In this document: piece by piece, positions 49,646 to 58,700 of the stretch
How the letters are laid out: each line of letters starts with the position of its first letter
How positions within the stretch are numbered: position 1 is the first letter of the stretch
From: Natronomonas marina
GTDB taxonomy: Archaea; Halobacteriota; Halobacteria; Halobacteriales; Haloarculaceae
DNA length: 64,000 bases
Direction of reading: 5' to 3'
Assembly (NCBI RefSeq): GCF_024298905.1
Contig: NZ_CP101154.1
Span: 2,170,001 to 2,234,000, forward strand
Translations under genes and position numbers: made by a program
Notes under the pieces: generated by a model
Told to the model about the DNA's origin: nothing
Seen by the model: only the letters and a program-made list of their open reading frames with translations
Databases searched by the model: none

Positions 49646-52186
49646 TCAGTATTCTTGCTCTCTTATTCGATATACGACACCGGTAGGCTCGGAAGTTTCG
49701 ATGTGCGCGTTATAGGATGCCTCGATATGGACATAGTCACGGATATCTTCCTCACCTGAAAGTTCCTCAGGGTCCCAATCATCGACATCTTCTCCAGCAG
49801 TCACCTCCACCGCGATCGGGTAACCTTTGACCTCTTCAACATAGTCGAATTCCTCGTCAAACAAGGCGAGAGCAGCAAATTCGGTCGTGACGTCCCGAAG
49901 CACCGGAACATCTTGGAACGCGAGGTAGCTTCGCAGATCGTCGTTCGAGATACGGTCGCTCCGCTCGTCATCCCGCAATGTCCGAGCCACTTCCATCTCT
50001 TCGGCCACAATAAGCGCAACATCTTCTTCTGATACCACCTCCGCGAGTGCATCCGCCACATCGGCAGCCGCGTCGACCTCTCGTTCTTCGAAATCGAGAT
50101 AGTCTAACACCAGTCCGCGGTACTTATCCATGATTCCGGAAAAATTGCTGTTGAAAAACGTGGGGATACCATCGTCCACGAACGCTTTTCGCACTGACGA
50201 AGAGTATAACGTGAATTCAGCATTTGCGTCTTGCTCAAGCGACTCTACCTGCGTGATATCCCCAACCTCCTCGATAGCCGTCCGCAGGACGCAGGAGTCC
50301 AACTGCGAATTCAGACTCTCCCCGTAACTGTCCGCGTAATCCTCACCGATTGGCAGGGCCCGAATCCAGTTCTGCTCCTGTTCGTCAAGAACAGCCTTGA
50401 CTGCCTCAAAGTACTCTATCAGCGCATCACATCGTTCATCCGTGGAGGGTCCTCCGCTTAGAACGTCATCAAGCGAATAATCATCCCGATAGGATTCCAG
50501 ACGATCGATGATCTTGTCGACACGGTTCTGAATGTGGTCGTGTTCTGTGAGCGGACTGTCCTCCGGATCCCGTGCCTCAAGGTTGTCTATCGCCTCCTCA
50601 CTGTCCATGATCCAGACAAGTGCGGTACAGTAGAACCGAAGAAGCCACGTATGAATCGCCATGCCTGCCGACGCGACCCCGTAGCTCTTCTCAAGCTCGC
50701 GGTCAATATTCCACCGCTCCCAGTAGTTTAGCGGTTCGGTCGCCTCACCCATCTCGAAATACATCTCCGAGAGTGCGTTGGCAGATCCAAAATCCTGCTC
50801 TACGTATTCGGTGAGCACCTGTTCGATGAAGTACTCCGAGACGTCCTCCTCCTCAAACAGATTGAGTGCCCACCCGTACGTGGCAAACTTCAGGTGGCTG
50901 ATTGCATCGCGGTACTCATCCGCCTGCTCCTGCTTTCGCGCCTCAAGCGAGTCCTCGGGGAGATTCCTGGCCTCCCGGATCGTCTGAGGCGGTGCATACG
51001 TGTGCTCTTGGAACTGGTACACGTCGTCAAGCATATGCCGGAGATAATCCATTGCTCCGACAGCTTCGTATTCAACCGCGGTCCGCCACAGGCTGGTGTG
51101 CGTCTCCAGCAGGCCATTGACCTGTGCCGTCGCTACCTCAAGCGACGCATCATCGTCTGCATTCTGGAACTGTCTGAATATCGCGTTCTGAGCGTTCTCA
51201 AACCTATCTAGAAGAAACTCTGTCGAGGTGCTCTGCGGCTTCATATCATACCCGCGAGCGAACAGCCTTGCGAAGCACTGGACTGTCTGCTCAACAAGGC
51301 CGGGATCACCGTAATTACGTGTTTTCCAGAAAACACCAGAGAGTGAGGCGATCACCTTCTTTTCCAGCTCCGGGTTTTGTTGTGTGACACTTTGCCGGTA
51401 GATCGCGTCATACCTTCCGTACACGTACTCCCAGAAGCCTTCGTCTTCTTTCAGTTCGGAATCAGAGGCAAGCAACCTATCCAGCAACTCTTCCACTCGC
51501 CGAAGTTTTTCCCGGAGACGCTCGGGTCGATCACGTTCGATTTCTGTCCGGCTCGCATCGAAGAAGTGACCGAGATACACGTCATACTCGTTTGCTGTCG
51601 CCCGAGACTTTCCGGACAAGGCAGCATCGGCAAAATCGAATACCTTCTCGTCCAGTGTATTGTGTAGGAGGAGATCAAAGACTATCCAGAATCGGTGGAC
51701 CGTTACCCCGACACTGACAACAAGCAGAGCCCCGGTTGCCGTACCGATGTCGGCGGTAACGAAGTCGTCCGTGGCTAGCAGAACACCCGCGCCGATGCAG
51801 AGATTCGCGGTCAGCAGGAACGTGATCGTCTCAATCGACCGCAGCCGATACGCAATCTCTCCGACGATCGTCTCCATCGTTGGAAGATTCTTCACGGAGT
51901 TCCACGCGAAGGATAACCCGACCAGACTCAGTGTGATAACAGTCGCGTGCACTCCCCAGAGCACCGTGAGATCGCCCGTCGTGAACATGAGTGGCGGGAC
52001 GACAGGTGAATCAGTGACGATGGGTTCCACGGCTGGACCCGCCACATAGCCCACGACCGCGATCAGCACTGCACCCCCGAATCCGATTCCGATACCTGCT
52101 TTCCGGCTGTACCGCCCAGTGAGCAGACGGAAGAGAAGATGTGTAACAGTTACACGAACCTGCGATACACTGCTCCGAAGATCCAT
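49646..52186 (-). CDS. Large membrane-anchored protein of unknown function
   Basis: An 846-residue protein with about four transmembrane helices in the first 170 residues (for example AGIGIGFGGAVLIAVVGYVA, LWGVHATVITLSLVGLSFAW, ETITFLLTANLCIGAGVLLA), then a ~650-residue soluble, helical, acidic part with Trp-rich segments. No catalytic motif is visible. The longer frame starts at 52300, but a TTTTTATATGTT box at about 52208-52219 lies 25 bases before the ATG at 52186, supporting a leaderless start there. Convergent with the CBS-HEPN gene, so possibly the effector or membrane partner in a two-gene module, though convergent pairs are not cotranscribed. Confidence 0.7.
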   Translation of the reverse strand: MDLRSSVSQVRVTVTHLLFRLLTGRYSRKAGIGIGFGGAVLIAVVGYVAGPAVEPIVTDSPVVPPLMFTTGDLTVLWGVHATVITLSLVGLSFAWNSVKNLPTMETIVGEIAYRLRSIETITFLLTANLCIGAGVLLATDDFVTADIGTATGALLVVSVGVTVHRFWIVFDLLLHNTLDEKVFDFADAALSGKSRATANEYDVYLGHFFDASRTEIERDRPERLREKLRRVEELLDRLLASDSELKEDEGFWEYVYGRYDAIYRQSVTQQNPELEKKVIASLSGVFWKTRNYGDPGLVEQTVQCFARLFARGYDMKPQSTSTEFLLDRFENAQNAIFRQFQNADDDASLEVATAQVNGLLETHTSLWRTAVEYEAVGAMDYLRHMLDDVYQFQEHTYAPPQTIREARNLPEDSLEARKQEQADEYRDAISHLKFATYGWALNLFEEEDVSEYFIEQVLTEYVEQDFGSANALSEMYFEMGEATEPLNYWERWNIDRELEKSYGVASAGMAIHTWLLRFYCTALVWIMDSEEAIDNLEARDPEDSPLTEHDHIQNRVDKIIDRLESYRDDYSLDDVLSGGPSTDERCDALIEYFEAVKAVLDEQEQNWIRALPIGEDYADSYGESLNSQLDSCVLRTAIEEVGDITQVESLEQDANAEFTLYSSSVRKAFVDDGIPTFFNSNFSGIMDKYRGLVLDYLDFEEREVDAAADVADALAEVVSEEDVALIVAEEMEVARTLRDDERSDRISNDDLRSYLAFQDVPVLRDVTTEFAALALFDEEFDYVEEVKGYPIAVEVTAGEDVDDWDPEELSGEEDIRDYVHIEASYNAHIETSEPTGVVYRIREQEY

Positions 52187-52207
52187 CACTATAACTCGCA
52201 CTGTCTT

Positions 52208-52219
52208 AACATATAAAAA
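52208..52219 (-). promoter_or_regulatory. TATA box of the membrane-protein gene
   Basis: TTTTTATATGTT on the minus strand is about 25 bases upstream of the ATG at 52186. This position moves the start downstream from the longest open frame and matches the leaderless pattern seen elsewhere in the island. Confidence 0.6.
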
Positions 52220-52322
52220 CTCTCGACTGGCCTCTGCAGCAAAATACACCCGATTCACCAATACCATCGATAGTATCGTATAGTGGTCAAGGGCGTCCAC
52301 CGAACACCACTCCGCCTACGTC

Positions 52323-52442
52323 TCACCCGTCTTCTCGCAATACCCACGGCTTCGCATCAGGATTGTGCTCGCTGATCTTCCCGCTGTTGCTGCGCGTTGC
52401 CGCGTCCAGCACGCCGATAGCGGGTCGGAACTTCTTCAGCTA
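52323..52442 (-). pseudogene. Duplicated C-terminal remnant of the restriction-like gene at 55268-56431
   Basis: The minus-strand frame ending at a TGA (52325-52323) encodes LKKF...IGVLDAATRSNSG, then KISEHNPDAKPWVLREDG. This aligns with the last 34 residues of the protein at 55268-56431 (LKHIGVLAADTRSHSG then AISEYDAGAKPWIMREGG), about half of the positions being identical. No upstream coding part survives. It is a diverged tail of a second family member. Confidence 0.65.
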
Positions 52443-52479
52443 GAGTAGTTAGGGTGTTTCGGCAAGGGAGGAGATCGGC

Positions 52480-55011
52480 TTAGGGGAAGATGTCTTGCTC
52501 CATGAAGTCGCGCAGGGTGCTGATGTCAAGTGAACTGTCTGTCGTATGATTGTCGAAGTTTTCGAACAGCGTCTCAGCGTCCTCAGCGGTCAAGTGGACA
52601 TAGAACTCGTCATCCACGTCCCGGTGATAGTAATTACCGTCGTTTAGAATTAGATAGAACTGTTCATAGAACTCCTGTATATGTCGTTTGATTGCCTCGA
52701 CGTTTTTGTTGAAGCCGATGTGGAGACCGAGAAGGAAGTCAACATGCATCAACACTGGGATTCCATCCCAACTCCGCATTTTGTTGATACGTTCGGCGAC
52801 ACGTGAACCAAAATTGCCGGGCTCAGCGTTGGTAATCACGACAAAGTTTCTGAATTGCGTATCAGCCGACTGAACATCTGGAGAATCCTTGATGCGATGG
52901 ATGTAACCACGGAGATCCTTGGCTTCTGACGCGTCGATACTCAATTCATCAGAAGTAGTGAACTTGCCATCCCACGCAAAAGACCGGAAGAAGCGCCCCT
53001 GACTCTTAGAAAATAGGAGTTCCGCAAACCCATCTGGGAGATTCCCCCGTCGTTTCGTACCCCACTGCTCGGCATTCGTGATAATCTGATTGATAAGATG
53101 GAAGAGTTCCAGTTCGAAATCCCCGCCGACGTAGTTTTGGGGTTTTGCGACGATCTCCTGTAGTTGGCCATACGCGTCAGCAGCGGTTCGTGCAGCACGC
53201 TCTTCAGTAGCCCGAGCCACCTCTTCGATGTGCTGGGTGATATAGTCATCCGGCAGCTCATCGTCAAGATACTTGTCGATTATCTCACTCAAATCCAGAT
53301 GCGTGGCAAGGACCTCCTCCATCAAACGCTGATTTTTGACTGTCCCCGGATTCAGCAGCGTCACCGGATTAATACTTCTGTACAGGTGATCGATCGACTT
53401 CGGAGTGATGCTCACTTCCGGGGTATTAATCAGCACATGGACAATATCGCCTTCATGACGGACACGACGGAATCGGTATTCTGTCCGGTAGATCTTCTCT
53501 GTTTTCGTCCCTAAGTAGTCCAGCCCCTCATCCGCAAGCCGGTTCTGGAAGAAGTTCAAAACGCCGCGACTCGACAGTGTCACCTTCTCAAACTCCGCGA
53601 AAACAGCTAAATCGCCACCACATGCTGGACAGATATCGTCCTCCCGCTGCTCATAGATTTCTTCACAGCCTTGGCACTGCTTCCGTTCGACAGAATGCGT
53701 GTTGACGACGCCAAGTTCGGCGAGATCATCGATCAAGTCTTGATATAGGTTATTCTGTGTTTCGTAGGTAGGCGGATTTTTGAGGATAAAAGAGACTACC
53801 TGCTTCCGCTCACCGGTCACCCAGTGTAAGGGTATTTCTTGGTCAAGCGGGATTCCAAACCGGTCTTGGAATGTGTTCCGAATTCTGCCAGAGAGATCAC
53901 CTGAGTGTGTTTTGATATCTGAATCAAGCCGAAGAATGTTTTCATCAGTTGAGATGTCGACGTGTACGCGGGCGTCAACGCCATAGGCATTAAACCAGAA
54001 TCGGCGAATGTTCAGGATGCTTGGATTGATGATATCTTCAGCGAGTGCTGCTACAACATTTCGAATTTCGGTGTCGTAGGACTTTTTTGAGACCGTGAGC
54101 GGTACTGACGGAGTTGTCTCTGTCCGCCGGAATTCTACGTTCAACAGGCGGATTTCACTTTCCTCAGTGTCCTCGTCTAATTCGCTGAGAGACGATTCGA
54201 ACTGCGCCGCATCGACAGCCATCTGATTTTGAACGGCATCAACATTCACCAACGAAATAGCGAATATCTCCTCAAGCTTTTCTACAAGCGTGTCACGAAT
54301 TGTCTGATTGTTCGCAATGATCTTGACGACCCCCTCCTCTTCTTTAACCTCTACAAAGATGCTCCGTAGGTTTCGACGCCGTTGAGCGCCGACAACATCA
54401 CGTCGCTCTCTATCGGAGGTCTGACGGTCGATTGCAAAAATGGTCGAATTCTTAAAGGAGAGTTCGTTTCGGTCTTCATATCTGAAGTGGCCGGTGTTCA
54501 TGCGGCGTGATAGGGTAACCTGGATTTTCCGAAAGTCGTCATCAAAGCGATCGATATAGTCGTCTGGAAGATCGTTTTCGACACTGTATGTCCGTTCATT
54601 CTTTGCATCGGACCACTCGTTGTAGAGTAGCAATTGATAGGCGAAACTATGATTCCCTTCTAAGAACCCTTGAAGCAGATACCGATATTCCTCATCCTCC
54701 TCAACCTCGTCTCCATATCTTCCTGCCATTTCCCGTAGGAGCGTGCGTTTATCTGCAAGAAATCGGTAGAGGGCGTAGAGTGTAATTGCTTCCGCTTGAT
54801 GGGAAAGAATCTCTGATTGGAGATTGTCAGTATCCTCGTCGATATCCAGAAGCTCACGAATAACATCTAGCGTGTCAGAATCAATATCATCCAGTACATC
54901 CTCAAATTTCGACTTGTAGATTTCCTCCCATCCGTCCTCGTACCGTGGCCGATCAGCGGGGACATCCCTCAATATAGTATCGGGATTCAACTGGGCTTGA
55001 ACGGCCGCCAT
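52480..55011 (-). CDS. Large protein with central zinc ribbon and C-terminal PD-(D/E)XK-like nuclease
   Basis: An 843-residue protein. The N-terminal ~440 residues are unrecognised. A zinc ribbon follows near 440-475 (QCQGCEEIYEQREDDICPAC). In the C-terminal ~230 residues, NLPDGFAELLF (Asp) and FAWDGKFTTSDEL (Asp-x-Lys) plus DASEAKDLRGYIHRIK read as a restriction-type PD-(D/E)XK core. The frame is open to 55086, but an AAATAAAAG box at 55033-55043 lies 25 bases before the ATG at 55011. Base composition is AT-rich relative to the core. It looks like a stand-alone DNA-cleaving defence protein; no partner is adjacent. Confidence 0.65.
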   Translation of the reverse strand: MAAVQAQLNPDTILRDVPADRPRYEDGWEEIYKSKFEDVLDDIDSDTLDVIRELLDIDEDTDNLQSEILSHQAEAITLYALYRFLADKRTLLREMAGRYGDEVEEDEEYRYLLQGFLEGNHSFAYQLLLYNEWSDAKNERTYSVENDLPDDYIDRFDDDFRKIQVTLSRRMNTGHFRYEDRNELSFKNSTIFAIDRQTSDRERRDVVGAQRRRNLRSIFVEVKEEEGVVKIIANNQTIRDTLVEKLEEIFAISLVNVDAVQNQMAVDAAQFESSLSELDEDTEESEIRLLNVEFRRTETTPSVPLTVSKKSYDTEIRNVVAALAEDIINPSILNIRRFWFNAYGVDARVHVDISTDENILRLDSDIKTHSGDLSGRIRNTFQDRFGIPLDQEIPLHWVTGERKQVVSFILKNPPTYETQNNLYQDLIDDLAELGVVNTHSVERKQCQGCEEIYEQREDDICPACGGDLAVFAEFEKVTLSSRGVLNFFQNRLADEGLDYLGTKTEKIYRTEYRFRRVRHEGDIVHVLINTPEVSITPKSIDHLYRSINPVTLLNPGTVKNQRLMEEVLATHLDLSEIIDKYLDDELPDDYITQHIEEVARATEERAARTAADAYGQLQEIVAKPQNYVGGDFELELFHLINQIITNAEQWGTKRRGNLPDGFAELLFSKSQGRFFRSFAWDGKFTTSDELSIDASEAKDLRGYIHRIKDSPDVQSADTQFRNFVVITNAEPGNFGSRVAERINKMRSWDGIPVLMHVDFLLGLHIGFNKNVEAIKRHIQEFYEQFYLILNDGNYYHRDVDDEFYVHLTAEDAETLFENFDNHTTDSSLDISTLRDFMEQDIFP

Positions 55012-55032
55012 GCGGCTTGAGACGAAGGGTAG

Positions 55033-55043
55033 TCTTTTATTTT
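55033..55043 (-). promoter_or_regulatory. TATA box of the 843-residue nuclease-like gene
   Basis: An AAATAAAAG element on the minus strand, about 25 bases upstream of the ATG at 55011, supports that start over the longer frame. Confidence 0.55.
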
Positions 55044-55267
55044 TTTGGCTCCTGACAGCACGGTCGCCATCACCTATCCCGGACACAACGACCTCGAATA
55101 GTCGGGACCCTGGGAAGTAGAACTGAACAACAACGAATCACAGTCACAGTCATCTCGCGGTCAACAGACAGTACGGGACTGACCAAGGCGATAGGTGCTT
55201 CCAACTGAAGCTCCCATGGGGTGCCTGAATTCAGCGACTTACGATCCGGATCAATATCATTCACGCC

Positions 55268-56431
55268 TCACCCGCCTTCGCGCATTATCCACGGCTTCGC
55301 CCCGGCATCGTACTCGCTAATCGCCCCGCTGTGACTGCGCGTGTCCGCAGCAAGCACGCCGATATGCTTGAGCTGCTGGACGAAATTGAACAACACATTC
55401 GTCCGGATGATGTCCTTCCAGACAGCTTCCTCCTCGTAGATTCGGGCCGTCTGGCCAGCCTCGATCAGCTCCCGGGCTCGCATTCGGCCGGCTTGCGTGC
55501 AGAACGTGTTCAGGAAGACGTTCGGGTACTCGTGGACCAACCGACGAACCAGGTCAGGGAAGTGAATCCGCGGCCCCTCTTTCCGCAACGCGTCAAGCAA
55601 CAACCGGAATTCAGGGTGTCGCTCGTAGCAGTTCCGCAGCAGAATGGCGAGCGGCTGGTGCTCCGCGACGACCGTCGATCGCCCGACATCGCTCTTGACC
55701 GCATCGAGTTCTTGGAGTGTCGAAATTTCAGAGCCACGAAGCACCGTCGCCGCGAGTTCCCCCTGGTCAGTCAGCGTGAACCGATCAGTACCCTCCAACA
55801 GTCCGAGTGACAGCGCACTCCGTCGAGCCTGTGTGCCCGCACCGAAGCCGTACTCGGCTTCGATTACATCCGCTAATTCATCGCCAGCCAGCGGGCCGTG
55901 TTGATCGACCGCGACGACCGGCGCGAGGTAATTCAGTGGTTGGGCAAGCGAAAGACTCGCAATATCACCGGAAATGTCACTGCGACGCAGTCGAACCGAC
56001 AGTTGCCCCTCGATATCAACGACCTGCTCGTGGGACTCCGACGTCGGCGGACTCGACCACCGCGTCACGCCATCGTCCGTCGCACCAATCACACCGACAC
56101 CCTTCGACCGGAGCAAATCAGTATGTTGCCCGACCGTGTCAGCAGCCGCCGCAAGATAGGAGACGTGCGCCCCCTGCTGGTAGGTGAGTGCCTGCCCGAT
56201 CCCGCGGAGGAGGCCGCTCGATCCCTTCACCTCGACAGCGAACACGCGATCAGCATGCGTGAACCCAAGTACGTCCGGATACCGCCCGCCAATCGTTATC
56301 TGGTGGGTCTCGCACCGATCCAAGACATCTGCGTACGTGTCTTGGTGCGAGCCCGGCACGTGGACAAGTGGCTGGTAATCGCGTGTTTCGAGTTCATCAA
56401 TGACGTGCCCGAACACCGCCGATTCATCCAT
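55268..56431 (-). CDS. PD-(D/E)XK nuclease-like protein with winged-helix tail
   Basis: About 387 residues starting MDESAVFGHVIDELETRDY. The nuclease core is GGRYPDVLGFTHADRVF (Asp) followed by AVEVKGSSGLLRGIGQAL (E-x-K) and YQQGAHVSYLAAA, the order expected for a restriction-like fold. Two later regions (about 200-260 and 330-385) are winged-helix-like, and the C-terminus AKPWIMREGG is duplicated as a remnant at 52323-52442. The longer frame to 56506 starts with a Cys/Arg-rich non-acidic stretch and was rejected. Function is likely DNA cleavage in defence. Confidence 0.72.
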   Translation of the reverse strand: MDESAVFGHVIDELETRDYQPLVHVPGSHQDTYADVLDRCETHQITIGGRYPDVLGFTHADRVFAVEVKGSSGLLRGIGQALTYQQGAHVSYLAAAADTVGQHTDLLRSKGVGVIGATDDGVTRWSSPPTSESHEQVVDIEGQLSVRLRRSDISGDIASLSLAQPLNYLAPVVAVDQHGPLAGDELADVIEAEYGFGAGTQARRSALSLGLLEGTDRFTLTDQGELAATVLRGSEISTLQELDAVKSDVGRSTVVAEHQPLAILLRNCYERHPEFRLLLDALRKEGPRIHFPDLVRRLVHEYPNVFLNTFCTQAGRMRARELIEAGQTARIYEEEAVWKDIIRTNVLFNFVQQLKHIGVLAADTRSHSGAISEYDAGAKPWIMREGG

Positions 56432-56559
56432 CTTGACCAAACACTTCGAAACTATTCGGTTTGAATGTATGCCACAAAGCCACCGGCCTCTAAGACCTAC
56501 AACCACACATCACTCGCTGAACGGGCAGGGAAACTACCACACCGCTACCTTACTCCTGA

Positions 56560-57345
56560 CTAATCATCGTCCAACAGGTAGTCAAATGCCCGGAGTGTAT
56601 TGTGCCCTTCCTCCGTGGTCGTGATCTCTTTGGAGCGTCCGACTTCGGTAGTCTCGATACACTCCCGTTCCACCAAGGGGTTGAGAATATGCGTATCCAG
56701 TAGCCGGTACTCACCCATATGGGGGTCGTCATCGAGCTGAATGTCTTTTTGCTCCGCATTCCGTCTGAACCGATCAACTACCTGTCGGGCGTGGCGGATT
56801 AACTGCTTCTTTGTGATCGGTTGTTCGTCGGCAATATACTGGAGCATCGCAATTTCTTCTTGGGATGGCCCTTGGATAGGATAGGTCGGAAGTTCGGAAA
56901 TAGCAGCCATCCCGAAACTCACCGGTGTCTCCTCCTTGTCCTCAACATCCGGTGTATAGCCTTCTGCTCGCACATAGTAGGGCGTGACGCTTGCCGACTC
57001 CCGAGTCACCATACACGCAATCATCCCGCCGATCGCGGAGATCTTGCTCCCAGTCGAGAGGTTAACATACACCTCATCATTCCTATGGGCGGTAATGATC
57101 TCTGCAACCTTGCCCAGGACTGTGTACAGATCGAAGATGTCACACTGCACAGGTCGAACCGTAATCCCAGACTCCCGCAATTCCTCCTTTAACGTCGCAT
57201 GATACTCTGGTTTCTCGCTGTTCGATTCCTCGTGCTCCAACAGATATACGCAATCAGCCTTGTAGTCAACTGCTGGCTTCACAACCCTGTCATGCTCGTA
57301 TCCTAACGGCGAAATGTGGATTCGGTCAGGAACATCCATCCCCAT
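56560..57345 (-). CDS. HFX_2341-type transcriptional regulator (CARF-like domain plus winged helix)
   Basis: A 261-residue protein of a haloarchaeal family (HFX_2341/DUF6293 type). It opens DRIHISPLGYEHDRVV and ADCVYLLEHEE, a Rossmann-like CARF domain with the ligand-loop VNLSTGSKISAIGGMIAC (about 93-110), and ends with a winged helix (EEIAMLQYIADEQPITKKQ, TEVGRSKEITTTEEG). CARF domains bind cyclic oligonucleotides in CRISPR and related systems; ligand binding here is inference. The start may be the first or third codon. Two palindromes in the 108-base divergent space toward the GIY-YIG gene are candidate operators for this protein. Confidence 0.82.
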   Translation of the reverse strand: MGMDVPDRIHISPLGYEHDRVVKPAVDYKADCVYLLEHEESNSEKPEYHATLKEELRESGITVRPVQCDIFDLYTVLGKVAEIITAHRNDEVYVNLSTGSKISAIGGMIACMVTRESASVTPYYVRAEGYTPDVEDKEETPVSFGMAAISELPTYPIQGPSQEEIAMLQYIADEQPITKKQLIRHARQVVDRFRRNAEQKDIQLDDDPHMGEYRLLDTHILNPLVERECIETTEVGRSKEITTTEEGHNTLRAFDYLLDDD

Positions 57346-57365
57346 TACACTCTCTTACGAGACAC

Positions 57366-57386
57366 TCACAAAAGCCGATTTTGTGA
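57366..57386. promoter_or_regulatory. Palindrome 1 in the divergent regulator/GIY-YIG spacer
   Basis: TCACAAAA-GCCGA-TTTTGTGA, 8-base perfect arms with a 5-base spacer. It lies 20 bases upstream of the regulator start at 57345 and 70 bases from the GIY-YIG start, in the position of a promoter-proximal operator for the regulator gene. Confidence 0.6.
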
Positions 57387-57396
57387 CGATACCAAC

Positions 57397-57414
57397 GTTA
57401 GTAACGTTTCTAAC
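57397..57414. promoter_or_regulatory. Palindrome 2 in the divergent regulator/GIY-YIG spacer
   Basis: GTTAG-TAACGTTT-CTAAC has perfect 5-base arms, with AACGTT repeated at 57394-57399 and 57403-57408. It ends 10 bases upstream of the GIY-YIG TATA box, where a bound protein would overlap the transcription factor B site. Confidence 0.55.
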
Positions 57415-57423
57415 ACAATAATT

Positions 57424-57437
57424 CTTAAACATATAAT
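57424..57437 (+). promoter_or_regulatory. TATA box of the GIY-YIG gene
   Basis: CTTAAACATATAAT lies roughly 20-28 bases upstream of the ATG at 57454, consistent with a leaderless start there and against the longer frame that begins at 57316. Confidence 0.6.
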
Positions 57438-57453
57438 CCCCCTCATTCCAGTA

Positions 57454-57765
57454 ATGCCAATCTCGAAAAAGTGGAGCAAGATGAACCGCTCAAAAATCGA
57501 GCGGAGCGCCCCGACCAATGGCGGCGTCTACGAGCTGACGAGTTTCGGCGAACAGCGAGCGCTGTACATCGGGAGCACCGGGGACCTGCAGCGCCGTCTG
57601 CTGGAACACCTCGACGACAAGAACCCGAACAAGTTCCGGTTCAAAGAAGCTGGATTCCTCCAAAGTCATGGGTCTATGGAACAAGACGCGTTCGACAACT
57701 ACGAAGACAAACACGGCGAAACACCGCCCTGGAACACCCAAGACCCACGCACCAGCTGGCTCTAA
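57454..57765 (+). CDS. GIY-YIG nuclease-like protein
   Basis: A 103-residue protein. The GIY-YIG motif appears as GGVYELTS (about 25-32) and ALYIGSTGDLQRRL (about 38-51), with the catalytic Arg in the following helix and His in LLEHLDD. The last part (PPWNTQDPRTSWL) is Pro/Trp-rich. It is a stand-alone small nuclease domain under the divergent promoter shared with the CARF-type regulator. The next gene begins 48 bases downstream on the same strand. Confidence 0.78.
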   Translation: MPISKKWSKMNRSKIERSAPTNGGVYELTSFGEQRALYIGSTGDLQRRLLEHLDDKNPNKFRFKEAGFLQSHGSMEQDAFDNYEDKHGETPPWNTQDPRTSWL

Positions 57766-57812
57766 TACGGGATACATCACTGGATTCTTCAAATAAAACA
57801 AGGAGAAAAAGA

Positions 57813-58697
57813 TTGAGTTCACACGTAGAATCCAGAGAACGCGGCAGAGGCCAGCAGACACTGCATGAGGCAGTTAATTCTCACCGGATTTACGAGCCGA
57901 TTAGAGGGATTCATCCTCGCGTCGAGCTTCCGGACGAGGAATTCGAGGAGTGGCTTGACGGCAATCGGGAAGTTGAGTATGTGGTCATCAACTTCTCTGA
58001 TGCCGAAGAGGTCCTGGAACGGGACGGTAACCTGGGCCAGATTTTAGAGCCGTGGCATATCCCTGTAATCCTCGGTACGGAGTACGACGAGGACGTAAAT
58101 GCACGTACCCTGCAGGATGTTTTGGACGTACTCGTAGTGGTCCAACCAGCGATCTACGTCCCGGACGTAGTCTATAGCTACAACTGGATAGAAGATGAAA
58201 TCCAAGAAAGCGCGATTGAAGCCTACACAAGGCATATCCGAACCTTACAGGAACTGGTCATCGAGGAGGAGCTGGATGTCCGACTTATCCCGACGAACAA
58301 GGGATGGACGTACGAACACTTCCTGAAATACCGGGAGCTATTTGAGGAGTTCGACTACGAGGAGTTCGCGTTCTACGCCGTTCAGTACACCGGAGGTGAC
58401 GCTGGTAACGCAATCAACGTCCTCCGAAGCCACGTTAGGAACTCGATCGCCGCCATCGATATGGAGGACGTTTTCCTGATTGGACGGCTCGCGGAGGACG
58501 ACCTTTTGGATTTCGCTCCGCGTGTGCGTGGAGCAACTGGACTTCGACAGTGGACGGACGCTTGCTCTACGGACGACGGGCTTTCGCAACGTCTGTGGCC
58601 GGAGTTCCAGGAGAAGCGGGAAGCTAAGCTGTCGGTCAACGACGGTCAGGAGCAAAGGCCTGTAAACGAGTTCGGCGGCTCGAAGGAAGAAAACTAA
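57813..58697 (+). CDS. TIM-barrel-like protein, possibly tRNA-guanine-transglycosylase/DpdA related
   Basis: About 294 residues. No ATG or GTG precedes the conserved part; a TTG at 57813 has AGGAG eight bases upstream and an AAATAAAAC box further up, so it is the likely start. The protein alternates strands and helices: VEYVVINFSDAEEV, WHIPVILGTEYD, AIYVPDVVYSY, VRLIPTNKGWTYEHFLKYR, EFAFYAVQYTGG and DVFLIGRLAEDDLL, then RGATGLRQWTDAC. The order, and the PTNKGWT and TGLRQW blocks, recall TGT-fold enzymes such as DpdA, but catalytic Asp and zinc Cys are not obvious, so assignment is tentative. It is followed three bases later by the FrnE-like gene. Confidence 0.45.
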   Translation: MSSHVESRERGRGQQTLHEAVNSHRIYEPIRGIHPRVELPDEEFEEWLDGNREVEYVVINFSDAEEVLERDGNLGQILEPWHIPVILGTEYDEDVNARTLQDVLDVLVVVQPAIYVPDVVYSYNWIEDEIQESAIEAYTRHIRTLQELVIEEELDVRLIPTNKGWTYEHFLKYRELFEEFDYEEFAFYAVQYTGGDAGNAINVLRSHVRNSIAAIDMEDVFLIGRLAEDDLLDFAPRVRGATGLRQWTDACSTDDGLSQRLWPEFQEKREAKLSVNDGQEQRPVNEFGGSKEEN

Positions 58698-58700
58698 ACG

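Noticed and set aside
57316..57453. N-terminal extension of the GIY-YIG frame
   Set aside because: It would run through the palindromes and TATA box; the leaderless ATG at 57454 fits better.
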